Source: Topomyia yanbarensis
Lineage: Eukaryota > Arthropoda > Insecta > Diptera > Culicidae
Reading direction: 5' to 3'
DNA: 64,000 nucleotides
Assembly (NCBI RefSeq): GCF_030247195.1
Contig: NC_080672.1
Coordinates: forward strand, 13,454,001 to 13,518,000
Made by a program: the position numbers and the translations under genes. Under the pieces are notes generated by a model. The model had not been told where the DNA came from. It saw only the letters and a program-made list of their open reading frames with translations, and did no database searches. This document shows, piece after piece, positions 46,901-57,239 of this stretch (positions are counted from its first letter, which is position 1; each line of letters starts with the position of its first letter).

Positions 46901-47412
46901 AAATAACCAGTTCTCTATGAAAACAATTGCGGTGTCCGTCACGTATTCCCGTAATTATCCCCGGTGGGAAATCAATCGGCCACCAGAGTTGCATTGCAGT
47001 GTACATTCCTGGATGGAACAGCGAACTTGACTCGGGATGTAAATAAATTGAAGAGAAGAAAAAAACTGCCGTTCCGCTACTTCATTTGTAAACTTGCAAA
47101 TTTGCGAAACTAATGATGCCTTTCCTTCTGCACGTCCTACGTACGTTTCGACGATGACGTTGGGTGGTTGCAGTGAAAAGTGGATCTCCGGACTTAACTG
47201 GTCCGTGTTATGGTTTCATATGTGCCCTTTATCGGATTGGCTGGCTCGTCGGGTGGGTCGACAACCGGTCTCAATGGTCGGATGCTGAGCCAGTATACAA
47301 ATACCTATGTAAGCGACGAATGAAGCTTTTTTGTTTTCATTTTCGAGCAGTCGGTATTGGCCTCTACCCTTGAACGTGACACTGGATTGCAGGATTTTCT
47401 TTCGTGCATATG
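46901..47412. other. No recognised gene
   Basis: Mixed composition, short frames only. Could be intronic to the minus-strand exon candidate at 49332-49457. Confidence 0.35.
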
Positions 47413-48626
47413 TAGGGTGATGTGCCTATTATGGCAGTAGAGCCTATTGTGACCCTATTTCGTACCCCTTGGTTTCGAACCAAGCATATGAGATAATGAC
47501 ACTATCGATTTGGCTAAAACAGGTGAGAAAAAATAAGCTCAAGTTATATTCTTTATTTGTTGTGCACATATGTATTTAGAACTATCCTCTAAATCCAACT
47601 TTTAATTAAAACAAAATCACCTTATTGAAATATCTACTAATCCGCCTCACTCACGTAGTGAACCGAAACTGGATGCAACGGCGCTTAGCAAAATAAACAC
47701 TTACGAGCCTGCATTTACCGCCTCATATCTCGTTATTCCAGCACAAATATATTAAACATTGCACTGATACATACCTTTATTTTAGTTGGAGAACCTTTTT
47801 ATGATAATTTCACTTTAAAATCACTCGTCAAACACTAGAATAGGCCTAGTGTTATAATAGGATAAAACTAAATACGGGGGTTCCTATTATTGGCATGTTT
47901 TGCTGATACACTACCACAATCAAAACCAACTTTTTGTATCCATCATACAGAAAAGAATCACCAGTGCGGCCAAACCAAAACATGAACTTGTAAATATAAT
48001 GTAATGCAATTTCAGGTATAAGTAATCAATTACTTCAAGTTATTCAACTAATTGTTGATTGCAGATATTTTATTTTCATCTGCACATACAATTCGGATTG
48101 CGAGAAAGCAATGTGTGATGTGAAACTTATCATTCCAGTTGCTAACCTTCGAATGGTTTTTTTCTGCGTGTGCAATTCTGGGCGCTCTTCTACTAACAGC
48201 TGATGAGTTTCATTGATGTGCGTGATGTTTACGTTTGTTTTGATCGGCTGAAAAAAGCAGAATGATTCGTTTTACAAATCACATGTTGGCGTCCATGATC
48301 TGGATACCTAGTTAGAATCGACGCAAATGGAATATGAGGCATTGCGTTTCAACTAGATTGTTTTTCGATGAGGTGGAAATTGGCACACCCATGAGGCGAT
48401 AATTGGATCGTTGAGGTGGGAATAGATGCTCAGAATGGAACATTTATTTGCATTTATGCTGAAAATTGAGGCAATTCTGCTAAGTAAGCATTGTATAGAT
48501 GTTTAAGTAACAGTACACTGATACTTTATTCTGAGAAAGGTTATAGATAATATGGCTTCTATTAAAGTTGTTCAAAAAATAGTGCGACCCTCTCCCTAAT
48601 GGTGCCAAAATAGGCTCATCACCCTA
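47413..48626. mobile_element. TA-flanked 1.2-kb non-autonomous transposon
   Basis: Left end TA-gggtgatgtgcctattatgg; reverse complement of right end TA-gggtgatgagcctattttgg. Terminal inverted repeats of about 25 bases; no coding inside. The end resembles TA-gggtaaggtggg of the element at 13891, so both may be moved by related machinery. Confidence 0.75.
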
Positions 48627-49331
48627 CTTGGTTTTGGGGAGAACATTGTTTCCAGTTCTTTTTCTGTCGTGCGCTACAACCTAACCAGTAGGCTGCGGTA
48701 GATATACTTGATCTGTGTGTGCTGAGAATAATAACGTTGCTGGTAGTAAAGTCTCGGTTTTGGTATGTTTACGATTAGTGCTTCGAAGTGAGAGAGCTTG
48801 TCACGGACAAGTTTTAGGTTTCAAGTATACACTGACCGCTCGTAAAGAAAAATAGCGTCGTAATGACGAACCTCAAAACATTGTTGTGATTATAATTACA
48901 AATAATTAACATGCCTAATGAAAAAGGGTCTGCAAATTTCAAGCTCTACAGAGAATGGTGGAATCATCCAATCTCACCAAGGCTGGTAACCTTGGCAACT
49001 TCCGTTCATTTATTATGTCATTAGTGTTGTGGCATCTGCGAAAATTGGGATCATAAACTCACGGTGGTACGCAGTCAAATGCAGTCGTAAAATTTTCGAG
49101 TGTTCATTAACACGTGATGATACGTCTGTTCATTTGGGACCAAAGCTCGTTCGAAACAGTTTTAGTACCTGATGCCCCGAGAAGAACCAGCTGAATCGCT
49201 GGCATTGTTCCAAAACGCGTTGCGTCTATTCCACCGTCACTAGTAGTGACTCTGTTACCGAAAGTCCACATTCGGTGATCTCACTTGCAGTTTCGGGATG
49301 TGTCAACGGAGAAGTTAGTTTTCACACTCAC
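48627..49331. other. No recognised gene; possible intron start
   Basis: If the exon candidate at 49332-49457 is real, this is its first intron on the minus strand, beginning gtgagtgtgaaaac. No acceptor or second exon could be identified with confidence. Confidence 0.35.
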
Positions 49332-49457
49332 CAACGAGAATAAATGATAACAGGCACGAACGATTAATGCAATTGTGTACATATTCCAGACTGCGGTAAC
49401 GATAAGAGCTGCTTGGATTGCTATCGCGCAGTAGGCGGCGGCGCGGTTCGTGTTCAT
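49332..49457 (-). CDS. Candidate first coding exon of a host membrane protein
   Basis: The minus-strand ATG at 49457 sits in a good insect start context (gataaaaacatgaac) and opens 42 codons: MNTNRAAAYCAIAIQAALIV then TAVWNMYTIALIVRACYHLF, Ser-Leu. The frame ends exactly at ttg|gtgagtgtg, a consensus splice donor. The hydrophobic run (about residues 8-34) is a likely signal anchor or first transmembrane helix. Codons are G/C-rich in third positions compared with the surrounding AT-rich DNA. The open frame continues upstream to 49586, so an earlier start is possible. I do not recognise the family and found no second exon in the window. Confidence 0.4.
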
Positions 49458-50649
49458 GTTTTTATCGGTAACAATGGAAACTGGTGTAACTTTCACACTG
49501 ATATTCATGCAAATATGCAGAAACAGATTCCAACGGATACGTATTTTTTGTTCTATTCTGAAGGTAAGAAAATACGACAGCTTCAATTACGACGCACGTA
49601 CATCTAACCCGACTCAGCCTGTCATGTCACGTAGCGGAGGTGTTGTTTTTGGTTCAGTTTTCCTTGAGGAGGGCGAAGAAGAAGGTGTTTTCTCAGTCAC
49701 TCTTCTCACCGCTATGCTCCAGGGAACTCGGCGGAGCAAGATAAGTGTACGTCGCAAACAATTACTGATTAATGCCGAGCTAGGCAGATAACGGACGGTA
49801 TATCGTCATGTGTTTACTTTTCGGCTTGTGAAGTTGGCCACGTGAATGTGAATGAGTTGAAGTGAGATCTGGCGCGTTTCGGGGTTCGAGTCGGTTCCTG
49901 CTTTTGCTGTTATATTTTATTCGGCAGTTTTGGGGGAATTCTGGGTGATGCGAACTCAATAGCAATTTCTCTTAATGCTGGAAAAGTTCTACTTGTATAG
50001 AGTTGTCCTAATGCAATTCGTCATACTTCAAATACATTTTACACTAAACGGTGGACTGCTGTGAAGTGCCACTAAATAGACAATTTAACTAGCCCACTAT
50101 TTTCTGGAGAGTATTTTCAATTCGCCAATTTACACTATTCGTGGCTGGGAATGTTTTAGCATTCCTTAAAATTTAAACTCCTTTTGATACCGCTTTAGTG
50201 ATGAAAACGTTGGCTTTCCTGCCACAACCGAAGATACCCTGCCTAATCATCAACTCACCGATTTGATCGTCCATCCAAATACATCCGCTATACTTGACGC
50301 ACTTAGCTTCTGTCGACAAAAGATTTTGAGCGTCCTGTCATAGCAATATTAAAGGTTGTACGGAATCAAAGTGACTTCTTTCAAGTATATCTGCCCATTG
50401 GCCACAAGAGAGCCGCTCCGCTTTACATACAGTCAAATTGCCTGCCAAATCATGTATTGTTTAGCAAATTTATACATCTTCTGCTTTCTAACTCCATCAG
50501 GGACGTAGAACCTATGACGAGCAGTGAAGAAAAGGAGCCCGGGAAGCTACCGGAAATCAACTTTTATTTTAGTCTATTCGTCTATGATGGGATAATGCGA
50601 TTTTGTCAACAACTGAGTGTAGAGCTGCCTCACACGTAATTTCCCCACT
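49458..50649. other. Possible 5' UTR/promoter of the exon candidate, then unassigned
   Basis: Upstream of the exon candidate on the minus strand lies moderately GC sequence up to about 49900. No TATA box is obvious. Between 50380 and 50640 a minus-strand frame reads FFTARHRFYVPDGVRKQKMY, unassigned. Confidence 0.3.
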
Positions 50650-51805
50650 GTATTCTGTCGTTCATCGTGATTCGGCGCCTTTTGGGTTTTCACTTTTTTT
50701 GCGTCTTGCAACATTGGGAACGTTTGCAAGTCTGTCCGCTTCAACATTACCAGAAATACCTGCGTGTCCTGGGATCTAACTAAGCGTGATTTTTCGTCCT
50801 TGAAGTGCACGCTCTAGTTGCTGAATCCACGGGTGTCTCGAGTGACCTCCTCGGAGTGCGTCAAGGCAGCTAGCGGAGTCGGTGAGGATGAGTACATCAT
50901 CATGCTCGTTGGTCATCGTTGCAGCGGCAACTAGCGCATATGCTTCGGCTGAGAATACGCTACATGGTCCTGGTAGGGTGTAGTGATTTTTTGTCCTGTT
51001 TGTCGCCAAACCTGCACCTACCTTCTCGCCCTCTTTTGAGCCATCAGTGTAGATTTGTTTGTGCGTGGGGTACTGATTATTTATGAAGTCCTGAAATATT
51101 GGCATAGCAATCTGACCTGATGTGCCAGCTCGGATGTTTCTTCGTACTTTGTCGTCGATCTTTGGTATTGGGCTATACCACTCCCTATCAGTTAATCTTT
51201 GAAGATTGCATGGTATTGGCATGTGGTATCCGGTGATATGGTGGACAAGTTCTGCCGATCTTTTGGCCACAGGATAATCCGCTACAGCACCGTTTTTTCT
51301 GTGAGGCGAGTTACTAGCTGCGATAGTCGTTGAATCAGTAATAGTCTGAACGGCAGGCAGCCTGCTTCAGCCATAATTGACGGAACTGGACTGGACCTAA
51401 AACCACCAGAGGCCTGACGTATCACTTCATTATATGTTGGAGCGAGGATTCGTTCCATTCCCTCATGGTTACTGCTGGTGATACAAAGTCCAAAAAATAG
51501 CTTGGAGACAACTAGCGCGAAACCGACGTTCAAAAGCGTTGCTCGACTACTTCTTTTTAGACGGGAACCCAAAATCCGTAATATGTTAATTCTTCGGCTG
51601 CAGCTATTCTTGATGGTTGTGAAATGCTGTAAGTAGTTCAGTTTGGAGTCAACCAGAACTCCTAAGATTCGCATCTTTCTAAAAGAGGGGATGGGGGCTG
51701 TTCTGGCATCACTGGCAGTTGCACCATTGCACCTGTGTCGAATTGACAGATGCAACAAATTTGTTGTCATGCTGACAGACGACGAAGTGCATCACGAATG
51801 TAGTG
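50650..51805 (-). pseudogene. I-clade ORF2 3' part: thumb and RNase H
   Basis: From 51770 the frame reads TNLLHLSIRHR, FRKMRILGVLVDSKLNYLQH and the connection region ending near 51282, a single stop, then AELVHHITGYHMPI and the RNase H domain: QIYTDGSKEGEKVGAGLA (Asp in TDGS), SVFSAEAYALVAA (Glu), VLILTDSASCLDALRGG (Asp). A TGG-to-TAG change interrupts it before IPGHAGISGNVEADRLAN (about 50785-50730). Homology fades near 50650. Its start repeats, in a different sequence version, the segment where the upstream ORF2 (52276-54708) ends, so it comes from a second copy or subfamily. Confidence 0.82.
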
Positions 51806-52340
51806 CGAGGGAACTGTCAGACAACATAAGTAAACAAACAACTTAAGAAGGAAAGTAGGATAGAAAAACACCATTTTGAAAGTGATAGTAGTAGAATAGT
51901 AAAATACGTTGGAATAATAAATTAGAAGTTGTGAGCAAGGAAATTATTCGGATAGTGGATAGATTAAAGATTAAGCTGTACTAAGATCCAGAATACGTAA
52001 GTTTGTGAAACAATATAAAGCAGTGAATTAAAGCAACAAATTTATGACTAGATACGCGGAGGCAAACACTGGACAAATACGAACGGTACAGTTGAGATTA
52101 TCAATTCCGAGATAAAACGAAGTAAGTGAACGTACAAATTAATTACTAAAACCGATAAAATGAAAAATGTGAATATTAAATTGTAGATAAATTGCGATAG
52201 ACAGCGATAGAGGAAGGAAAAGAGGAAGCTGTAAAGTAAGGAGAACAAACAATTGTGAGTAAGACAAATAATCGATTATTTACGGTAAATTAAAATAAAG
52301 TTATTTAGTTTGATCTGCACAGTAAAAAAAGGCGGATTTT
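51806..52340. other. ~0.5-kb AT-rich spacer between two I-clade segments
   Basis: Separates the RT-bearing ORF2 and the RNase H-bearing segment. It has no coding capacity, no clear terminal inverted repeats and no obvious target duplication. It could be a decayed insertion or a remnant of the untranslated ends of the two elements. Confidence 0.4.
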
Positions 52341-54708
52341 CAAAAATCTTGTTTTCGCCTGCCGTCCGAACAGGGGCCTTGTTTATTCGGATGGCCCGGC
52401 CGCGTTTACGATGCTTTATGTTGCAAATGTGCAGTAGCTTAGACTTTGTGGGTGCAATCTCAAAACCAACACTAGCTGCCCAATCGACGACCGCTTTGAC
52501 AGCTTTTCTTAGCTGACATCGTATTTGCCCGGGGCTTGCTCCTCTCACTATAAGTAGTACATCATCTGCGTAGAGTAAGATTTCGACATCAGTTGGAATA
52601 ATTGCAAAAATCGGTTCCATTGCAACCAGAAACAAAGTAACGGATAGAATAGATCCCTGCGGGACACCGTTTTCTGCCATACGACTGCTGGATGTTGCTC
52701 CGTTCGCTAAGACCCGAAAGGTTCTATCAGATAGGAAACTGGATGCGATGTTGAACAGACGGCCAGAGATTTTCCAGCTCGCGAGAGTTTGAAGGATGGC
52801 TGGTCTCCAAGTTGTGTCGTAGGCTTTAGATATGTCGAGTGAAACTATCTCAGCATGCTGATTGCCATTAAGGCCGATGAGCGATTCCATCTGGGCTAGA
52901 TGGGATTCAATGCCTCTACCCGGACGAAATGCATGTTGGCGGCGATCCAGTCTTTCATTTTCTTCCAGTTCTGTGATAAGACGACGGTTAACTAGGCGTT
53001 CGAACAGTTTACCTATGCAGCTCAGGAGAGTAATTGGGCGGTAACCAGCTGGACTACAGCGGTCTCCTTCCGGTTTTGGAATCGGGTTTACCAAACCTTC
53101 TTTCCACTGGTCCGGAAATGTGCCAGAGTCCCACACCTGATTAAAAAGTTCGAGTAGAGCTGCTTTAGCGGAGAAAGGAAGTCGTTGCAGTAGGGGGTAT
53201 CCAACATTGTCAGGTCCTGTTGATGCTCCGCCGCCCTTGGAGAGGGCCCACATAAGCTCGTCCATGGAAAAGTCTCCATTAAAACGTTTGAAGAGATTCG
53301 GTCGTCGTGATTTAGGTAACGCCTTTATCATTCCGGCTTTCTTTTTACGAAATTTTTTGTTATAGTTAGCGTTTGAGGATTTTTTCTGATATTCCTCCGC
53401 AAATGCTTCAGTGATTTCTTGTGGATTATTGGTGATACCACTTGGAAGGCTTAGGGTGACCGTGTTAGTGCGCCTTTTCCCCTGTAGTTGATTAATGCGG
53501 TTCCATATCAGTGTTGAGGGGCTGTCGGGGTTGATACTCTGCACTAGATTTTCCCAACTTTTTTGTTTAGCTTCTGAAATGACTTTGCGACAGGCCGATC
53601 GGGCTTCGTGGAAAGATTTGAGGGCAGCCTCTTTACTGGGTTCGCCGTCCGCAATGCGACAGAGAGCACGTAGTTTTTTTCGTCGGAGTTTCACTGCTTG
53701 CTCTACCTCAGGGCTCCACCAGACAACTGCCTTGGGCCCGGATTTTCCGCTACTTCTAGGAATACTGGCTTCGGCTACGGTTAAAACGTTTTTAGTGAAG
53801 CTCTCAACTGTCATTTTCTGGTCGGAACGAATGGTACTGCTGGTGAGTTTTTCGTAGAGATCCCAGTTTGCTCTCTCGTACATCCATCTTGGTCGTCGAA
53901 TTGGTTCGTCTGGTGTTCCAGGTGTATCGATCTTAATAGGGAAGTGGTCGCTGTCTGCACAATCTGGGAGTATTTTCCAGATGAATTTGGCTGATATGGA
54001 TGTAGAGCAGATTGATACGTCCAGCGCTTGCGTGCTTCCGGTGGAAGGATCAACTCGAGTATGGGAACCGTCATTCAACACCACCAGATCTCTGTTGACT
54101 ACAGTTTCCAGAATTACGTTACCTCTTTTTTGTGCTTCCGTTTTTGTATTTATTAGACGACTACCCCAAGCAGAATGGTGCGCATTGAGGTCACCCAAGA
54201 CGATCAGTGGTTTCGGTAGTTCCTCCAACAGGTATTTCAGATTTTCAGCAGCGTTTTTGTCTCTTGGTGGGAGGTATACTGAGGCCACTGTCAGTTTTGA
54301 AGGTGCGTGGAGTTGTATTGCAACAGCCTGTATGTTGGTGTGTATCTGAATTCGTTCGAACGGAGTTCCATCCTTCACCGCCAATCCTACACCTTGTCTG
54401 ACGTGGGGGGAGCATGGTCCTAACAGGAGATGATAGGACTTACCTACGTAGTTGGTTGTGATATTGTGTTCTTCCGCATTTGTTTCTTGTAGGCAGACTA
54501 CTGTTGGTTGATACTTGTTAAGTATGATTTGCAGTTCGTTCCGATGGGTTCGAAGGCCGTTTATATTCCATTGGATAGCGAAAGTCGTCGATGATGATAT
54601 AAGGCTAGATTCTGAGTCTGATCGATTTCGTGCTAGAAGGTTTTGTGTTTCTGATTCGGGGTGCTGTTTTTTGTACCGGTGTTGTTCTATGTTTGGTTGT
54701 TCAGCCAT
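52276..54708 (-). CDS. I-clade ORF2: AP endonuclease and reverse transcriptase
   Basis: 810 codons, uninterrupted. Residues 43-265 form the AP-like endonuclease that nicks target DNA: IQWNINGLRTH (45-55), LQET with Glu75, LGDLNAHHSAWGSR (171-184) and DSDHFPI (252-258). Residues about 470-780 are the reverse transcriptase: TGPDNVGYPLL, GYRPITLLSCIGKLFE, AFRPGRG, SLDISKAYDTTW (first Asp 625), GVPQGSILS (681-689) and LLYADDVLLI with YADD 713-716 intact. Family homology ends at about residue 789; the last 21 residues (from FENPPFF) are foreign read-through, so thumb end and RNase H are missing. The start overlaps the stop of the upstream ORF at 54701 (atggctga), pointing to coupled translation. 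Confidence 0.92.
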   Translation of the reverse strand: MAEQPNIEQHRYKKQHPESETQNLLARNRSDSESSLISSSTTFAIQWNINGLRTHRNELQIILNKYQPTVVCLQETNAEEHNITTNYVGKSYHLLLGPCSPHVRQGVGLAVKDGTPFERIQIHTNIQAVAIQLHAPSKLTVASVYLPPRDKNAAENLKYLLEELPKPLIVLGDLNAHHSAWGSRLINTKTEAQKRGNVILETVVNRDLVVLNDGSHTRVDPSTGSTQALDVSICSTSISAKFIWKILPDCADSDHFPIKIDTPGTPDEPIRRPRWMYERANWDLYEKLTSSTIRSDQKMTVESFTKNVLTVAEASIPRSSGKSGPKAVVWWSPEVEQAVKLRRKKLRALCRIADGEPSKEAALKSFHEARSACRKVISEAKQKSWENLVQSINPDSPSTLIWNRINQLQGKRRTNTVTLSLPSGITNNPQEITEAFAEEYQKKSSNANYNKKFRKKKAGMIKALPKSRRPNLFKRFNGDFSMDELMWALSKGGGASTGPDNVGYPLLQRLPFSAKAALLELFNQVWDSGTFPDQWKEGLVNPIPKPEGDRCSPAGYRPITLLSCIGKLFERLVNRRLITELEENERLDRRQHAFRPGRGIESHLAQMESLIGLNGNQHAEIVSLDISKAYDTTWRPAILQTLASWKISGRLFNIASSFLSDRTFRVLANGATSSSRMAENGVPQGSILSVTLFLVAMEPIFAIIPTDVEILLYADDVLLIVRGASPGQIRCQLRKAVKAVVDWAASVGFEIAPTKSKLLHICNIKHRKRGRAIRINKAPVRTAGENKIFENPPFFTVQIKLNNFILIYRK

Positions 54709-55180
54709 TTATACCATTGGTCAGAGGCCTCCATAACTTCGTTGTTTTGCGTGGAACACCCATTTTTATAAGGAATTTTTCGGTTACGCTCAGATAGAGG
54801 GCGCAGATTGGATACAGCGATTGGCCTTCTGCCATAGCCACTTTGCTGTACCTATGCGGGGGCGAGCAAGCGTGATTTTGTTGCGGTTGGCTTTCTGCCA
54901 TCGCTGCTCTGTTGTATCTTGGCAGGATTATAGCTGCTCGGTTTGGCTTCTGCCCATGGTGGTGCATTCTGCCAGTGCTCTGGCCAGTAATGGGAACAAT
55001 CCAAGATCTGTGCGAAATCCTAGAGGAATAGGCGCTTAGTCCCTTGTGCGTCTCTCTTCCGGCGATTCCTGGGCGTCGTGGGTTGTCCGTCAGTTCCGGT
55101 GAGAGTGTAGCGTCCGCACTGACGGGGCCGCGGCTACCCAGGAACCTGAGCGGGTATACGGTGATCTGGTCTTCTACCAT
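54701..55180 (-). CDS. Extra 159-codon ORF between ORF1 and ORF2
   Basis: An open frame occupying most of the 810-base interval between ORF1 and ORF2. It is rich in Pro, Ser, Arg and His and contains repeated peptides such as AAMAESQPQQNHACSPPHRY and VAMAEGQSLYPIC, because the DNA is a tandem repeat. Its TGA stop lies within the ORF2 start (atggctga: start and stop overlap by 8 bases), the arrangement used for termination-reinitiation in some non-LTR elements. No known domain. It may be a real third ORF, a translational coupler, or chance opening of repetitive DNA. Confidence 0.4.
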   Translation of the reverse strand: MVEDQITVYPLRFLGSRGPVSADATLSPELTDNPRRPGIAGRETHKGLSAYSSRISHRSWIVPITGQSTGRMHHHGQKPNRAAIILPRYNRAAMAESQPQQNHACSPPHRYSKVAMAEGQSLYPICALYLSVTEKFLIKMGVPRKTTKLWRPLTNGING

Positions 55181-55325
55181 AGCTGAAGAGATCGTGGTTT
55201 GCGTTCTTTGAAGTCTAGTTTTTGTATACTGCAGTTGGCCTTTTGCTATAGCCGTTTTGTTGTGCGTTTGCGGGAGCGAGAAAGTGTTAGTTTATTGCAG
55301 TTGGTCTTCTGACATAGCCGCTGAT
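54815..55325 (-). repeat. Degenerate tandem repeats in the ORF1-ORF2 spacer
   Basis: On the plus strand the word ttggccttctgccatagcc and variants recur at 54821, 54887, 54942, 55235 and 55301, each followed by a ttgttgt[a/g]-like word and often a g/c-rich gcgggggcgag segment. Spacing clusters near 60-70 bases within two groups. Such internal repeats are unusual between retrotransposon ORFs. Confidence 0.7.
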
Positions 55326-55518
55326 GTTTTCGATGCTATGATTGGTGGGTGTGCGTGAATAGATATAAAAATTATTTGATTGAAGTTGAATAGTTATTCA
55401 GACATATTGTGCACCTCTTGATTCTCGACGTTTATTTGGCCTGTTCCACCTTCGTTGATGCTGGAGTGGTTAATTCGAGAGGTACTTTCAATGGAATATG
55501 TGCTGGCACTAGGTCCAT

Positions 55519-56871
55519 CTAATTTTTGTTTCTTGAAACGAGTTCTAGTTGCCGGACCGGTTGGTGTTTTGAATTGTGGGAGCTCGTTGTTGTCCGAAGA
55601 GGTTGGTACTCGTTGCTGGCTGTTGGTTGCTGCTTCGTCCGCGCTTTCCCCGCTAGTTGCGGTGCAGGAATTCCGACCTTTTTATTTCGTTGGTTGTGTG
55701 CAGTTGTGCCGGATTCGTTATTACTACTTTTTGATTCGGTTTTAGAAACTAGGCGTTCTCCTAAAAGTTTTCTGTACGCGTTTTTATATTTTTCGAGTTC
55801 TTCCTTCAAGGATTCAATTATGGGGTTATTCTGTTGATTGGCAGCTGCTTGTTTGCGGAGGTTCATTACTTCATCTCGCAGAGCTTTAATCTCATTATTC
55901 TGCTTCCGGGCTTTATCTAGCTCTTGGCGGAGCTCCGTTATCAGCCGATCCTTTTCGTCGTCCTGAGACTTTGTCTGATTTGCGAAGGTAGATGACGATT
56001 TTGCCTTTCTAAAATGTGCCCGAGCCTCTCCGTATGTAAGGTTGTTATCAGTTTTAAGTTTAATTACCGCTTCTTCTTCTTTATAGATCGGGCAGTTCCG
56101 ATCCGTGGGCCCGTGATTGCCCTTGCAGTTGCGACAAAACTCGGGGTTGCCACATGCTTGGGTGTCATGAGCTGTTTCTGAGCAGTTGGGGCAGATCGGG
56201 GACTCGGTGCAGTTTTTTCTGGAATGCCCGTACTTCGCACAACCATAGCACAATAGAGGCGATGGGTAGTACCTGCGTACTGGCAACCTGATAAGTCCGT
56301 AATACACGTGAGATGGGGGAATTTGTCCCTTAAAGGTGAGGACTACAAGGGGTGTGTTGCGAATCTGGGTCCCATCTTTTTTGGTGATCCTTCTAACATC
56401 ATGGATGCCTTGCGAAACAAGATTTGTTTTGAGGTCTTCTGGGTTCATATCGATGGTGTCTACATCGTACACCACTCCTTGGCTAAAGTTCATCGAAGGG
56501 TGCGGTATGATTTCGACTGTGGTGCCATCGATTAACTGCTTGAGGGTTAACAGCTTTTGGAATGTCGACTGAGAGTTCGTGCGAAGAATATATTTTGTGC
56601 CTCTCGCTTCCTTTGAGGCATTGACCAATAACTTTGGATCGCGACCAAGTAACTGCTGCAGCGACTTGTTGATGATGACAGGGTTGGTGGGGAGTTTGGT
56701 TGAGGAAGGGATAGTAGCATGCTCTGAATTTTGATCTTTATCAGTGTTACTCACCGCTTGCAGGAGAAGGGTTTGGGTGAAGATTCTATCCCCGTCTTGC
56801 ACCATCCAATTAGGCAAGGTGGGTTGCAAAGATGGTTCCCCCCCATCGGGAGGGGGGCTATTAACCCCCAT
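55519..56871 (-). CDS. I-clade ORF1: gag-like nucleic-acid chaperone
   Basis: 450 codons from ATG 56871 (MGVNSPPPDGGEPSL); an upstream in-frame ATG at 56946 would add 25 Lys-rich residues and seems less likely. The N-terminal ~80 residues are disordered. Residues about 85-200 form a conserved region that ends in LIRLPVRRYYPSPLLCYGC, as in proteins with gag-type knuckles. Three zinc knuckles follow: CYGCAKYGHSRKNC (208-221), CPNCSETAHDTQAC (227-240) and CRNCKGNHGPTDRNC (246-260, variant spacing CX2CX3HX6C). Then a coiled coil (about 306-370, heptads in LITELRQELDKARKQNNEIK) and a Gln/Ser-rich tail. The known role is to bind element RNA and form the RNP with ORF2. Confidence 0.9.
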   Translation of the reverse strand: MGVNSPPPDGGEPSLQPTLPNWMVQDGDRIFTQTLLLQAVSNTDKDQNSEHATIPSSTKLPTNPVIINKSLQQLLGRDPKLLVNASKEARGTKYILRTNSQSTFQKLLTLKQLIDGTTVEIIPHPSMNFSQGVVYDVDTIDMNPEDLKTNLVSQGIHDVRRITKKDGTQIRNTPLVVLTFKGQIPPSHVYYGLIRLPVRRYYPSPLLCYGCAKYGHSRKNCTESPICPNCSETAHDTQACGNPEFCRNCKGNHGPTDRNCPIYKEEEAVIKLKTDNNLTYGEARAHFRKAKSSSTFANQTKSQDDEKDRLITELRQELDKARKQNNEIKALRDEVMNLRKQAAANQQNNPIIESLKEELEKYKNAYRKLLGERLVSKTESKSSNNESGTTAHNQRNKKVGIPAPQLAGKARTKQQPTASNEYQPLRTTTSSHNSKHQPVRQLELVSRNKN

Positions 56872-57239
56872 GGGATAGCTTAATTTAGGCCAGGCTGGTA
56901 AATCACTCTCACATTTTTTTTTTTTATTCTTGATATAATATAGCACTTTTAGGGGGATCTATATTAGCACGCACTTGCTTTTTGGAGATGTCATGCGCTA
57001 ACTGCATGCAGTATAAATGCAATGCACTTAACCGAAGACTTCTACCACTGATTTATACTGCGAAAGTTAAACGTTGTAGCAAATTCGGTGTGAATTGAGC
57101 TGGTTAAACAGAATAAAAAGCCCGGAGCAAAAGGTCGTACGTGCGGCACGTACCGTGTATCTACTCGAACTGAGTAAAGTTATGTTGTAACTCACATATC
57201 AGTGAATTCGTTATAATACTGATTTAAGTTGGATTGCGT

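Larger units (their letters stand above)
52341..57230 (-). mobile_element. I-clade non-LTR retrotransposon, 3'-truncated, well-preserved ORFs
   Basis: Minus-strand order: 5' UTR (approximately 57230-56872), ORF1 (56871-55519), repetitive spacer with an extra ORF (55518-54709), ORF2 (54708-52276). The RNase H that this clade carries is missing from this copy. ORF1 and ORF2 have no internal stops, so it is the youngest large element in the window. The 5' boundary is uncertain because a plus-strand LOA fragment begins at about 57240. Confidence 0.8.

Noticed and set aside
52862..54401. Several plus-strand frames of 60-122 codons
   Set aside because: Antisense shadows of the I-clade ORF2.
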